Assembly (NCBI GenBank): GCA_964429485.1 | Contig: CAYSBW010000001.1 | Span: 99,632 to 163,631, forward strand | Length of the DNA: 64,000 bases | DNA from: JAPLKB01 sp964429485 | Lineage (GTDB): Bacteria > Desulfobacterota > Syntrophorhabdia > Syntrophorhabdales > Syntrophorhabdaceae | Direction of reading: 5' to 3' | Part shown: one piece after another, positions 54,334 through 63,667 of the stretch | How the letters are laid out: the number at the start of each line of letters is the position of its first letter | Position numbering within the stretch: position 1 is the stretch's first letter | Notes under the pieces: model-generated | Told to the model about the DNA's origin: nothing | Databases searched by the model: none | What the model saw: only the letters and a program-made list of their open reading frames with translations | Program-made: the position numbers and the translations under genes

Positions 54334-56298
54334 TTAATTCTGTGATGCTTCCACGAGTTGTTCTACTGTTACGATTGAACCGTATTTTGCTTTCAGATCT
54401 TCAAGACCTTTGCGTTGTTCCTTATAGATTTCAAACAATTTTGAAGGAACATTTTTTTCTTTTTTATAGGCTTCTTCCTGAAGATCAATGCGTCCGATGA
54501 TATTATCAATATAGAAAGCAAATTGTTTGTTGTACAATTCCTTCGGATATTCTTTGTCAATGTCCGCGAATAGTTTTTTAAGATCCTCATACCTTGGAAT
54601 TAGTCCGATTGGAGTGTCAATGGCTTCTATATTGTTGTTTGCATACAATTCCAGCCAGCCGAGCCAGGCCCTGACATCCCTTTTTTCTCCCAGCAATTCA
54701 TTGCCTTTTCCACCTCTTGCCCCTTCTGTAAGAAAGTAATTAATTCCTGCCATAACAGGTTTAGTTTTGATTTTTGGTGAATTAAAAAAAACAAACTGGG
54801 CTTCCATGTAGTCGGCAAGGGATCCTGGTATGAAAGGTTCGTTTGCCCAAGGCTGACGCCGCACGCCTGAAACACCTACTTCTGTTGCAGTTGCTGCAGA
54901 AAGGACAGAAGCCCCTATTACCACTCCATGATCAGGATTTTTAGCCACAATAATAGGTGGCATAGTGTCACTGTCACGTCCGCTGTAAGTAATAACTTTT
55001 AATGGTACTCCTTTGGGATCTTCAGCTGCCTCCTTGTTGTAATTAGGCATGTTTGTGTTTGCAAGTGTGCATCTTGCATTTGGATTGGACGGAGGAATTG
55101 GGTTACCATCTTCATCAAGCTTGCCTTTCCACCATTCACCGGTATAGTTAATTCCTTTATCAGGAATTTCTTCGCCGCAACCTACCCAATAGGGTACTTT
55201 GTGCTCGTCAACCAAAACATTTGTCCAGATTACTTCGCAACCTGGTTCACGCAAGCATTTCATAAGATAAGGGTCACCTTCACGATTTACATCTTCTACT
55301 ATTCCGAAGATTCCACATTCCGGATTTACTGCCCGTACAATACCCTGGTCATCAATCCATATCTGAGCCAGGTCGTCACCGATAAAATCCTCACCAACCA
55401 TTGCGGTTGTTGTTTTGCCGCAACCTGAAGGCGCTGCACCGGCAAAATATGTATTACGCCCGCCAGGTCCACGCAGTCCGGTTATAAACATGTGCTCTGA
55501 AAGCTGTGATTCCTTTTGATAGTAGGTTGCCAGATCGACTGCAAATCTATGATTTCCTTTTTTCAGCAGAAGAGTGTTGCCGGCATAGGTGCAATGCATG
55601 GAAAATGTTGTTAGCCAGCTTCGATCCATGAACACACGCATTTTCGGAAAATCAGACGGATCACCAGTACCCTCACTGTGGACGTTTGTAATTACGTAAC
55701 CTGAACGGGCCACTTCTGCATCGAAATGCTCAAATGTATTTCGATAAAGCAAATTTGCGGAATGCATAACGTAAGTTGATGTGGTGATTTCCAGTGCCGG
55801 CAGGGAACCCTTTGCACCTACTGGACCACGATTGAAGAATCCCACTAACAATGTTTTGCCCTTTGCAATCCCGGTCATCTGTTCCTTCACATAAGCATAT
55901 CCATCCTTACGAAGAAGCTTTTTAGCCAGTACGCTAACATCTTCATCTTCGTTGACAATATATAAGGTTTTGTCTACCACACGACCTTGTTCTTTTGCAT
56001 AATCAAAGTGAATTGTGTGGTCAGGCATGGCCAGGGTTGCTTCTTCACCTTTATCAATACTCAATTTTTTAACAGTTTGCAGATCAGTTACCGAGCCTGT
56101 ATTTACAAAAACAGTATCAGGCTGCATCATTGAAATAGCATTTGCAATTTTTAATAAAGTTTCCTCATTTTTAATTTTATCGAGTTTTGACAAGTTTGTT
56201 TGATCACACTTTTTTGAAAAAAGCCCCTGTGCTTCCTGTACTGTTTTTATCCCGCCCAGTTCGGCCAGAATATCAATCCCTTTTTTCAGCTTTACCAT
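54334..56298 (-). CDS. pckG: Phosphoenolpyruvate carboxykinase (GTP)
   Basis: The 654-residue protein belongs to the GTP-dependent family: HSEGTGDPSDFPKMRVFMDR, the catalytic loop MHCTYAGNTLLL, P-loop APSGCGKTTTAM near 290, and GEDFIGDDLAQIWID. The P-loop variant with Gly-Cys-Gly-Lys-Thr is that of archaeal and some bacterial members. It interconverts oxaloacetate and phosphoenolpyruvate, which in an autotroph links acetyl-CoA-derived C4 acids to gluconeogenesis. AAAGAGGAG lies before the ATG. The mRNA has a long leader with a possible hairpin. Confidence 0.95.
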   Translation of the reverse strand: MVKLKKGIDILAELGGIKTVQEAQGLFSKKCDQTNLSKLDKIKNEETLLKIANAISMMQPDTVFVNTGSVTDLQTVKKLSIDKGEEATLAMPDHTIHFDYAKEQGRVVDKTLYIVNEDEDVSVLAKKLLRKDGYAYVKEQMTGIAKGKTLLVGFFNRGPVGAKGSLPALEITTSTYVMHSANLLYRNTFEHFDAEVARSGYVITNVHSEGTGDPSDFPKMRVFMDRSWLTTFSMHCTYAGNTLLLKKGNHRFAVDLATYYQKESQLSEHMFITGLRGPGGRNTYFAGAAPSGCGKTTTAMVGEDFIGDDLAQIWIDDQGIVRAVNPECGIFGIVEDVNREGDPYLMKCLREPGCEVIWTNVLVDEHKVPYWVGCGEEIPDKGINYTGEWWKGKLDEDGNPIPPSNPNARCTLANTNMPNYNKEAAEDPKGVPLKVITYSGRDSDTMPPIIVAKNPDHGVVIGASVLSAATATEVGVSGVRRQPWANEPFIPGSLADYMEAQFVFFNSPKIKTKPVMAGINYFLTEGARGGKGNELLGEKRDVRAWLGWLELYANNNIEAIDTPIGLIPRYEDLKKLFADIDKEYPKELYNKQFAFYIDNIIGRIDLQEEAYKKEKNVPSKLFEIYKEQRKGLEDLKAKYGSIVTVEQLVEASQN

Positions 56299-56337
56299 AG
56301 AGTCATCTCCTCTTTTTAAAATTATTAGTCACTACTG

Positions 56338-56372
56338 TTAACGCAGAAAATCCGGGCGACCTGCACAGTTAA
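56338..56372 (-). promoter_or_regulatory. Hairpin in the PEP carboxykinase leader
   Basis: TTAAC plus GCAG (56338-56346) pairs with CTGC (56361-56364) and GTTAA (56368-56372), with a three-base bulge (ACA) on one arm and a 14-base loop. It lies about 40 bases before the start codon, inside the predicted leader. It may be a regulatory stem or incidental; there is no known riboswitch pattern. Confidence 0.3.
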
Positions 56373-56467
56373 AACATCTTTAAGGATATGCAGTCGAATA
56401 ATCTTTATCATTTAGCGACTTATTTGACATATTATAAATACTTCCCCCTGTCCATTTTTATGATTTC

Positions 56468-56496
56468 ATTATACCATTTGTAACATCTTGATGCAA
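56468..56496 (-). promoter_or_regulatory. Promoter of PEP carboxykinase
   Basis: On the minus strand TTGCAT (56491-56496) is followed after 17 bases by a perfect TATAAT (56468-56473). Transcription would begin near 56461, leaving a 5' leader of about 160 bases before the start codon at 56298. The 242-base gap holds no gene. Confidence 0.65.
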
Positions 56497-56540
56497 GGCA
56501 GTGGATTGAGCTTCTTAATAACTGTTTCTACATTTTTTCT

Positions 56541-57446
56541 TTATTTATTAGAACTGTTTTTTTCAGTACCCCTGAGGAATTTTCTTATTGCTGTTATATA
56601 TTCCTCAGGCTGTTCAATATGATGATTATGAGATGAATTCTCAAAAATAACCATTTTTGAACCTGGAAGCATATCATGGTAGTAATTAGTTGTAGAGGGG
56701 GTTGCCTCGTCGTATTGTCCGCAAGTGAAAAGAACAGGTATTTTAATCTCCTTTAACCTTTCTGCTCTTTCGTAATTTTTCAGCGTCCCCTTCATTGTAA
56801 ACTCGCTGGGTCCCCACATGTATTCATATACTGCATGTCCCATTTTCTCAATAGTTCTGTTCATACAGTCAGGCCATTGATCTAAGCGGCATACATGACG
56901 TTTATAATATTTCAGGATTGCTTCCTGGTATTCGGGAGAATCAAAGTTTCCTGAAGACTCGGATTCAAAGATAACATTTTGTATATCATCAGGAAATTGT
57001 AGCAGATACAATTTTTGATCCGCAACAAAGCGGGAAGTACTCAAGCATGGACCAGAACATATCAGACTCATTATGCCTGCCGGTTTTCTGGTAAGCATAT
57101 AATCAACAGCGAGCATGCTCCCCCAGGACTGGCCAAGAATATGAATTTTTTCAAGCCCCAAAGCTGTCCTTATTGATACAATTTCTTCTATATAATGTTC
57201 AATCGTCCACAGGGTTCTATCTTCAGGTTTGTCAGAATTGCCACATCCAAGTTGATCGTAAAATATAACAGACCTTTCGTCAGAAAGGGCTTCAATTGGT
57301 TCGAGATAGTCATGAGGCGCTCCAGGCCCTCCATGTAAAATAAGAAGAGGAACGCCTTTTTTTTCGAAGCCTGCTATGCGGTACCACAAATTTCCACCAA
57401 TTACATCTATAAAGCCTTCCTTCTCTTTTTCAAAGTCCATTTTCAA
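56541..57446 (-). CDS. Proline iminopeptidase-like alpha/beta hydrolase
   Basis: The 301-residue protein shows the prolyl aminopeptidase pattern: HGGPGAPHDYLEP (39-51), DQLGCGNSDKPED, the nucleophile Ser107 in LGQSWGSMLA, the acid in CGQYDEATP and the His in NSSHNHHIEQ. The family cleaves N-terminal proline or other residues from peptides. No signal peptide is present. The start TTG at 57446 follows AAGGA at good distance; an ATG two codons further is possible. The next gene upstream is 67 bases away. Confidence 0.85.
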   Translation of the reverse strand: MKMDFEKEKEGFIDVIGGNLWYRIAGFEKKGVPLLILHGGPGAPHDYLEPIEALSDERSVIFYDQLGCGNSDKPEDRTLWTIEHYIEEIVSIRTALGLEKIHILGQSWGSMLAVDYMLTRKPAGIMSLICSGPCLSTSRFVADQKLYLLQFPDDIQNVIFESESSGNFDSPEYQEAILKYYKRHVCRLDQWPDCMNRTIEKMGHAVYEYMWGPSEFTMKGTLKNYERAERLKEIKIPVLFTCGQYDEATPSTTNYYHDMLPGSKMVIFENSSHNHHIEQPEEYITAIRKFLRGTEKNSSNK

Positions 57447-57513
57447 AGTTTTATCCTTAACTTAAAGTAATTCCCAATTGTTTATCTGTTATTTCTATGA
57501 TTCCAAAAAAATA

Positions 57514-58668
57514 TCAGAACAAATTTTTTAACCAGAGATCCAATCTTTTACAGCCTTCTTTTAGCATTTCAAGACTGTTCGCATATGAGAAACGTATATG
57601 TGATTCTGCCTTGAAAGACCCGAAATCATATCCCGGAGTCAATGCAACTTTTGCTTCCTTTAAAGCTCTTTTAACAAAAGTCATACTGTCAATTTGCCAT
57701 TTATCTATTCCTGCATAGATATAAAAGGCCCCATCCGGGTCCACTGGTATGTGGAATCCCATTTTTTTAAGTTCCGGGAGCAGAAAATCCCTTCTTATTT
57801 TATATTTTCCTTTCATTACTTCAAGTTCATCCTGTACATCAAAAGCACGTAAAGCCGCATATTGTGATATTGCAGGAGGAGAAATGAAAACATTTTGAGC
57901 TATTTTTTGTACAGGCCTTACCAGTGCCTGAGGCAGAACCATCCAACCGAGTCTCCACCCTGTCATGGCATGGGTTTTTGAAAACCCGTTGATGACAACT
58001 ATATCTTCAGAAATGGAAAGTGCTGTCCTTGATTGTTTTCCATATATCAAGCCCTTGTATATTTCATCCACCATGATTAATTTACCTTTTTCTGACATAA
58101 ATTTGTGTATATCATAAATTGTTTCTTCATGATAAACAGTGCCTGTAGGGTTTGATGGTGTGGAAATTATAAGTGTTTCAGGAATATTTTTAAGTTCATT
58201 AAGATGTTTAATTGTAATTTCATAGTTTGTTTCTTCTGTTACAGGAATGGGAATTACAGGCGCATCTGCAAGAAGGGCAAAATTTTTGTAGCAAGGGTAA
58301 CCCGGGTCGGAAATACCAAGAGGCTTTTCCTGGTCAAGAAGTACTGCAGTAAGAAGTAAAAAAGCTCCTGACGTGCCATTGGTGATTACTATTCTTTCCG
58401 GGGATATTTCTAATCCTTCTGTTTTATAATAATATGCAGCTATTTTATTTCTTAGTTCCTGTATTCCCAGACTGTGAGTATAAAATGTACGGTTTTCCCT
58501 GATCGCCTCAATTGCTTTTTCCTTAATTGCCTCTGGTGTAACAAAATCAGGCTCACCTACCTCCATATGTACGATGTTTTCACCTTTTACTTCCATGGCC
58601 CTTGCTTTTTCAAGCAACTCCATAACATAAAAAGGCGTAATCTTATCTGATTTTTTTGTAATTTCCAT
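57514..58668 (-). CDS. Class I/II aminotransferase
   Basis: The 384-residue PLP enzyme has VHMEVGEPDFVTPEAI, ITNGTSGAFLLLT, ISTPSNPTGTVYHEE, VDEIYKGLIYG and the PLP-binding Lys in NGFSKTHAMTGWRLGWM, as in aspartate or alanine aminotransferases. The amino acid substrate cannot be told; aspartate, alanine or aromatic types are possible. Start is ATG 58668, which matches the family N-terminus (SDKITPFYVMELLEKA); an upstream in-frame ATG lacks conservation. It is separated from the NfnAB-like gene by 178 bases with an inverted repeat. Confidence 0.9.
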   Translation of the reverse strand: MEITKKSDKITPFYVMELLEKARAMEVKGENIVHMEVGEPDFVTPEAIKEKAIEAIRENRTFYTHSLGIQELRNKIAAYYYKTEGLEISPERIVITNGTSGAFLLLTAVLLDQEKPLGISDPGYPCYKNFALLADAPVIPIPVTEETNYEITIKHLNELKNIPETLIISTPSNPTGTVYHEETIYDIHKFMSEKGKLIMVDEIYKGLIYGKQSRTALSISEDIVVINGFSKTHAMTGWRLGWMVLPQALVRPVQKIAQNVFISPPAISQYAALRAFDVQDELEVMKGKYKIRRDFLLPELKKMGFHIPVDPDGAFYIYAGIDKWQIDSMTFVKRALKEAKVALTPGYDFGSFKAESHIRFSYANSLEMLKEGCKRLDLWLKNLF

Positions 58669-58745
58669 TTTTTCTCTGTAACCCAAGTGTCCATGAAAAC
58701 TTAGCAAAATAGTATTAAAGTGTCAATTTTCCAGAACAGTATAAG

Positions 58746-58781
58746 AATAGGGAGCAGGATTTCTACTCCCTACTCCCTATT
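58746..58781 (-). terminator. Inverted repeat between NfnAB-like gene and aminotransferase
   Basis: AATAGGGAG (58746-58754) pairs with CTCCCTATT (58773-58781); a second copy of CTCCCTA inside offers an alternative pairing. On the minus strand it lies about 65 bases after the stop of the NfnAB-like gene, so it may act as a terminator. The following T run is weak. Confidence 0.4.
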
Positions 58782-58846
58782 TCCTCAATTTATTGCTTAC
58801 ACTATGCTATTGATATGGTAAATTACCTCACAATTTTGCCAATGTA

Positions 58847-61105
58847 TTACCATTGACCTGTCTTTAAATATTCATCCATTGCTGCTGCTGCTTTTCTTCC
58901 GGCACCCATTGCAAGGATAACTGTTGCTGCACCTGTTACAATATCTCCTCCGGCAAAAACACCTTTTCTGCTTGTTTTGCCTGTTTCAGTATCAGCATCA
59001 ATATTCCCGGATTTTCTTAACTTTAATCCTTCAGTTGTTGATGTCAATATTGGATTAGGACCCTGGCCTATTGCTACAATTACAGCATCGACATCAATAA
59101 TATGTTCTGACCCTTTAATCTCAACAGGTCTTCTCCTGCCTGAGGCATCAGGCTCACCAAGCTCCATTTTAACACATTCAATACCTTTTACCCATCCATT
59201 CTCGTCCCCTATCACCCTGACAGGAGCTGTAAGAAGTCTGAAATCAATACCTTCCTCTTCGGCATGGTGTGCTTCTTCTGCTCTTGCCGGCATTTCTGCA
59301 CGGGAACGACGATAGACAAGATAAACATTGTCTGCCCCCATTCTTTTGGAAACTCTTGCTCCATCCATCGCCACATTCCCACCGCCTATAACCGCAACAT
59401 TTGTTCCAATTCTTACCGGAGTATTGTATTCTGGAAAAAGATATGCTTTCATGAGGTTGGAACGGGTAAGAAATTCATTTGCCGAGTAGACACCATTCAG
59501 ATTTTCTCCAGGAACATTCATAAAATATGGTAATCCAGCACCGGTACCTACAAATATTGCGTCAAAACCCTGGGCAAAAAGTTCATCAACCGTTGTAGTC
59601 TGGCCGATTATTGTATCGACTTTTATCTTGGCTCCGAGTTTGGCAACATAGTCCACTTCTCTCTGAACTATCGCTTTCGGTAGACGGAATTCAGGGATTC
59701 CATAAACAAGAACACCACCTGCCTTATGAAGTGCTTCAAAAATTGTTACTTCATGACCTTTTTTGGCAAGCTCCCCTGCCACAGTCAATCCTGCCGGTCC
59801 TGCACCTACCACTGCAACCTTTTTACCGGTAGGCTTTGCCAATTCAGGTGTCCGGACATCACCCTGGTTAAGTTCATAGTCAGCAGCAAAACGTTCAAGT
59901 CTGCCAATAGCAATGGGTTGTCCTTTTTTGCCTAAAATGCACTTTGATTCGCACTGTGTTTCCTGCGGACATACCCGTCCACAAACTGCCGGTAAGCTGT
60001 TTGTCTCTTTTATTGTACGGATTGCACCCATAAAATCGCCATCTTTAATCTTTTTGATAAACTGTGGTATTTGAACATTGACAGGGCATCCTTCAACGCA
60101 GGGCATATTTTTGCAGTTCAGACAACGTGATGCTTCACGAAGAGCATTTTCTCGTGCGTAACCGAGAGCAACTTCATTAAAGTTTTGAATTCTTACTTTT
60201 GGATTCTGTTCAGGCATAGGTTCACGTTTTTTTGATTTTTTCAGACTTTTTTCTTTTTCTTCAAGCTTGCATTTATGATCCCATATAGCACGACGTTCTT
60301 CTCTATTATACATTCTTCCACGAAGCATGAGTTCGTTAAATTCAACCTGATGCCCGTCAAATTCAGGTCCGTCAACACAAACAAACTTTGTTTCACCGGC
60401 AATTGTGGCACGGCAGCAGCCACACATGCCGGTTCCATCAACCATGATAGTATTCAGGCTGACAACAGTTTTAATATTATGAGGACGGGTTACGTCACAA
60501 ACTGCCTTCATCATGATTACTGGTCCTATTCCTATTACAAGGTTTATTTGATCCTGTTCGGCAATTATTTTTTTAAGAACATCCGTAACAAATCCATGAT
60601 GACCGTATGTTCCATCATCAGTGGTCACATAAAGTTCACTGCTTATTGCCTTCATTTCCTTTTCAAGGATTAGCATATCTTTTGTGCGTGATCCGATAAT
60701 ATTGACTACTTTATTTCCTTTCTCATGAAGCGCCTTTGCAATTGGATATACAGGTGCGACCCCAACGCCTCCACCTACACATACTACTGTTCCGAATTGC
60801 TCGATATGACTTGGTTTGCCAAGAGGGCCCACTACATCAAGAATGACTTGACCCTGCTCAAAACTTTCCAGTTTTTGTGTTGAAGAGCCTACCACCTGAA
60901 ATATCACTGTAAGCAAACCTGTTTTTCTGTCAAAATCAGCAATGGTTAGTGGTATGCGTTCAGCATAATCGTCTGCTCTAAGGACTACAAATTGTCCTGC
61001 TTTAGCCTTTTTAACAATATCAGGCACATAGAGTTTAAAGAGAACAATTGAAGGCGCTAATGTTTGTTTTTCAACAATTTCATTAAGTTTCGGTTCATTT
61101 GCCAT
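58847..61105 (-). CDS. Fused NfnA-NfnB type NADH/NADPH-ferredoxin transhydrogenase
   Basis: The 752-residue chain joins two subunits. Residues about 1-280 are a ferredoxin-NADP reductase domain with the FAD motif ERIPLT, nucleotide motif GGGVGVAPVYPIAKAL and a 2Fe-2S motif MCGCC-RATI-FVC. Residues about 300-752 are a GltD-like part: Cys motif CLNCKNMPCVEGCP, CGRVCPQETQCESKC, FAD motif VVGAGPAGLTVAGELAKKG and NADP motif VIGGGNVAMDG. This is the composition of electron-bifurcating NfnAB, here in one polypeptide. It would balance NADH, NADPH and ferredoxin pools. A role in sulfide or glutamate chemistry cannot be excluded. Confidence 0.85.
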   Translation of the reverse strand: MANEPKLNEIVEKQTLAPSIVLFKLYVPDIVKKAKAGQFVVLRADDYAERIPLTIADFDRKTGLLTVIFQVVGSSTQKLESFEQGQVILDVVGPLGKPSHIEQFGTVVCVGGGVGVAPVYPIAKALHEKGNKVVNIIGSRTKDMLILEKEMKAISSELYVTTDDGTYGHHGFVTDVLKKIIAEQDQINLVIGIGPVIMMKAVCDVTRPHNIKTVVSLNTIMVDGTGMCGCCRATIAGETKFVCVDGPEFDGHQVEFNELMLRGRMYNREERRAIWDHKCKLEEKEKSLKKSKKREPMPEQNPKVRIQNFNEVALGYARENALREASRCLNCKNMPCVEGCPVNVQIPQFIKKIKDGDFMGAIRTIKETNSLPAVCGRVCPQETQCESKCILGKKGQPIAIGRLERFAADYELNQGDVRTPELAKPTGKKVAVVGAGPAGLTVAGELAKKGHEVTIFEALHKAGGVLVYGIPEFRLPKAIVQREVDYVAKLGAKIKVDTIIGQTTTVDELFAQGFDAIFVGTGAGLPYFMNVPGENLNGVYSANEFLTRSNLMKAYLFPEYNTPVRIGTNVAVIGGGNVAMDGARVSKRMGADNVYLVYRRSRAEMPARAEEAHHAEEEGIDFRLLTAPVRVIGDENGWVKGIECVKMELGEPDASGRRRPVEIKGSEHIIDVDAVIVAIGQGPNPILTSTTEGLKLRKSGNIDADTETGKTSRKGVFAGGDIVTGAATVILAMGAGRKAAAAMDEYLKTGQW

Positions 61106-61135
61106 ACCTTCTCCTTTTTAATATAGAATTTTACT

Positions 61136-62260
61136 TTATCGTGCTTTTTTACCTTGCTTAATCGGTAGCATTACAGCAAAAGTTGAACCCTTGCCTTTCT
61201 GGCTCTCCACTGTAATGTGACCGGAGTTTAAATCAACTATCCTTTTTGCTATTGACAATCCAAGGCCGGTGCCTGTCAGATATCTTGTTTCAGGCTCGCA
61301 TACACGATAAAACTCATCAAAAATATTTGGCAGGCCTTCCCCATCAATCCCTATACCTGTATCAGCAATTGTAATACTTAAAAAATTATCATCAGGTCTT
61401 ATTTTAATCATGACCTCGCCATCTTGCCGATTATACTTAATTGCATTGGAAATCAGATTTGTAAAGAGTTGTTCCATCTCAGTCCGGTCAGCATCAATTA
61501 GAGGCATCTGGTCCGCTAAGTCCATTTCAAACCTGAGATTTTTTTCTATACCTTGTATTTTTTGTAATTCCAGTACATTAAGAATAATTTCTGAAACATT
61601 TAGAGGTTCTTTATTTTTAGGAACAAATTCTGCATTAAGGCTGCTATAAAGCAAAAGATCATCAATGAGTGAAAGTAAAGAATTGGCACGTTGCCTTGCA
61701 CGTTCCATCATCTTCCGGTAATCTTTCGGATCTCTGCCTGCTGTCCGCGATAAATATGCTGAGAGATAGCCTTCGATAGCGGAAAGAGGCGCTCGCAATT
61801 CATGTGTTACCATTCTTGCAAATTGCGAATTTATCTGACTCGTTTTTTTTAAATTGGTTATATCATGTAATATAGCTACAACTCCCAATTCCTGCCCCCT
61901 TTCATCTTTTAACTTTGAAAGGTTTACAAGAAAAGTCTTTTTGTCGGGTAACTCAATTTCTATTTCTTCAGACAGTACCTTATTCCCGTATAATTCACTA
62001 TAACTAAAACTTTTTTCAATAATATTGATCAAATCAATATTATTGATTATCTCATTAACCTGTTTGCCAACATCAAATTCCCTGTTAAGGGAAAACATTT
62101 TTAATGCAGCAGAATTAAAAAATGCAATCCGATTTTCTTTGTTGATAACAAGAATGCTTTCCGCAAGGGAATCCATTATCATCTTGTAAATTTTTGAATG
62201 TTCCACGGTAAGAATGTTGCGACAATCATCCAAAGTAGTACTTTTGCCATCAATTATCAT
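61136..62260 (-). CDS. PAS-domain sensor histidine kinase
   Basis: The 374-residue cytosolic kinase has no membrane segment. A PAS domain covers residues about 25-135 (SLAESILVINKENRIAFFNS). The HisKA box has His153 in VTHELRAPLSAIEGYL, and the ATPase part has NLISNAIKYN, DTGIGI and GTGLGLSIAKRI. It lies 30 bases before the NfnAB-like gene and 120 bases after a lone receiver-domain gene, both in the same direction. AAAGGA precedes the ATG. A redox or flavin signal sensed by the PAS domain is plausible from context, but no cofactor ligand is evident. Confidence 0.9.
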   Translation of the reverse strand: MIIDGKSTTLDDCRNILTVEHSKIYKMIMDSLAESILVINKENRIAFFNSAALKMFSLNREFDVGKQVNEIINNIDLINIIEKSFSYSELYGNKVLSEEIEIELPDKKTFLVNLSKLKDERGQELGVVAILHDITNLKKTSQINSQFARMVTHELRAPLSAIEGYLSAYLSRTAGRDPKDYRKMMERARQRANSLLSLIDDLLLYSSLNAEFVPKNKEPLNVSEIILNVLELQKIQGIEKNLRFEMDLADQMPLIDADRTEMEQLFTNLISNAIKYNRQDGEVMIKIRPDDNFLSITIADTGIGIDGEGLPNIFDEFYRVCEPETRYLTGTGLGLSIAKRIVDLNSGHITVESQKGKGSTFAVMLPIKQGKKAR

Positions 62261-62380
62261 GATTGTTTCCTTTTATTCATGGAATCATCACCTGGATATA
62301 ACTGACAGATTTTTTATTCAACAGTACAATTATTGAAACAATTCTTTTTACTTTCAACAAGCTCTCCAAAACGTACGTTT

Positions 62381-62788
62381 TTATTCAACCTTTGATCTGG
62401 TGGCTATTAACCTATTTATTTTTTTAATTAATTCTTCTGGAACAACAGGTTTGTTGGCAAAATCATCAGTTTTCATCCAGTAACCGTCAAGTTCCTGACT
62501 AAAATCCATTCCGGTTTTTTCAAGAACAGCGCTAAGCATCAGTATGGGGATATTTTTATACAGCGGATCTACTTTTATAGACTTTGCAACAGTGAAGCCT
62601 GCATCATGTTTTTCCATAATCAGGTCAAGGACTATCACATCAGGTTGTTCGAATTTGATCTTGTCCATTACTTCCCGGCCTGCATAAGCTATAGCAACCT
62701 CGAATCCGTTATTTTCAAGGATAGCTTTATTAAGCTCTATAAAGTCAACATCGTTGTCAACCAGCAATACTTTAGGTTTTTTAGCCAT
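62381..62788 (-). CDS. Single-domain response regulator (receiver)
   Basis: The 135-residue protein is a CheY-like receiver with the acidic pair Asp11 and Asp13, the phosphorylation site Asp55 (IVLDLIM) and the conserved Lys in FANKPV. There is no output domain, so it would act by protein contact. Start is ATG 62788 (GGAGAAAAAGG before it); an in-frame ATG at 62851 is not needed. With the kinase gene downstream it forms a two-component pair. Confidence 0.88.
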   Translation of the reverse strand: MAKKPKVLLVDNDVDFIELNKAILENNGFEVAIAYAGREVMDKIKFEQPDVIVLDLIMEKHDAGFTVAKSIKVDPLYKNIPILMLSAVLEKTGMDFSQELDGYWMKTDDFANKPVVPEELIKKINRLIATRSKVE

Positions 62789-62858
62789 GACCTTTTTCTC
62801 CCTTATTGTTTTATTTTGAAACGGGGATTTGCATACAACCGTTTCTTTCAAAAATTCA

Positions 62859-63011
62859 TTATATTACTATTGTTCTATATCCATAGTTTTTGCTATTAAG
62901 AAGTGTCATATTTAAAGTTTTGCCCCTTCCATTGAGTCCATTGAGAATAAATGTTAGTTTCCTCATTCCTGTTTCTTTCTGCAAATAATAAAGTTGAAAA
63001 TTTTTATCCAT
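62859..63011 (-). CDS. Possible 50-residue open frame with a P-loop-like motif
   Basis: A frame begins at ATG 63011 and ends at 62859: MDKNFQLYYLQKETG, then RKLTFILNGLNGRGKTLN. The NGLNGRGKT stretch resembles a P-loop, and an inner ATG at 62966 gives a 35-residue version. There is no ribosome-binding site and the frame sits in AT-rich sequence beside a decayed gene. It may be a remnant of a longer protein. Confidence 0.25.
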   Translation of the reverse strand: MDKNFQLYYLQKETGMRKLTFILNGLNGRGKTLNMTLLNSKNYGYRTIVI

Positions 63012-63056
63012 TTTTTTTAAATTGATCTTATTAATCAAAGTAAGTTGACTGTTGAT

Positions 63057-63422
63057 TCAACAATTTTGTGACACCTTTCTGTTTGCAAATAGTATCGATA
63101 CTTTCAGCCAAAACATTAAGACTATTGTCAACCTTTTATAAAATACTTTCTTTATGGAATCAGACAATGACTTTTTTAAATATTTTAGGATACTTTTATA
63201 ATAATCAAGAACTTCCTGGAAGTATGAATTTACAGAATATTCTGAGCATATTTTAGGAATGACTGAAAAGCTATTTCTATAAGTTTTGATAGCTTTTAAA
63301 GGAGATATATTAATACAGCGAAAGCATTTGCGGCATTTATTGCTGTTAATTTTTATGTCGCTAAAAGTTCCAGTAAAAGAAGGGGATAAACACTGTTTTT
63401 TTAATGTTTCAGGTTTCATCAA
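63057..63422 (-). pseudogene. Decayed ferredoxin-like sensor protein remnant
   Basis: An open frame of 121 codons has the N-terminal pattern NKCRKCFRCINISPLKAIK followed by SVIPKICSEYSV. This looks like the double ferredoxin start of [FeFe]-hydrogenase-like sensor proteins (KCRxCxxCVxxCPxKAI then VIPxxCxxC), but the fourth Cys is Ser and the second cluster has lost most of its Cys. The C-terminal part is unrelated AT-rich sequence. It is therefore more likely a broken gene than an active Fe-S protein; an alternative is a very divergent small protein. It lies before the response regulator. Confidence 0.4.
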
Positions 63423-63667
63423 AGTTCAGTTTACCTAATAGAAACATTATTTTTTTAAACTTACAGAGAGCAAAATCAACTTGTAACTTGTGATAATATG
63501 TACAATCTCAATTAATGATTGTCAAGATAAATATTATATATATTGTTTAAAAATTGTATACTAAAACTTTTGTCTGCTTATTATTCATTGAATAAAAAAA
63601 CAGGCTGTTGCACGGAACTATTTATATAAAATAATAACAAACATTAAGAGTGAGTGACAACTTTCAC

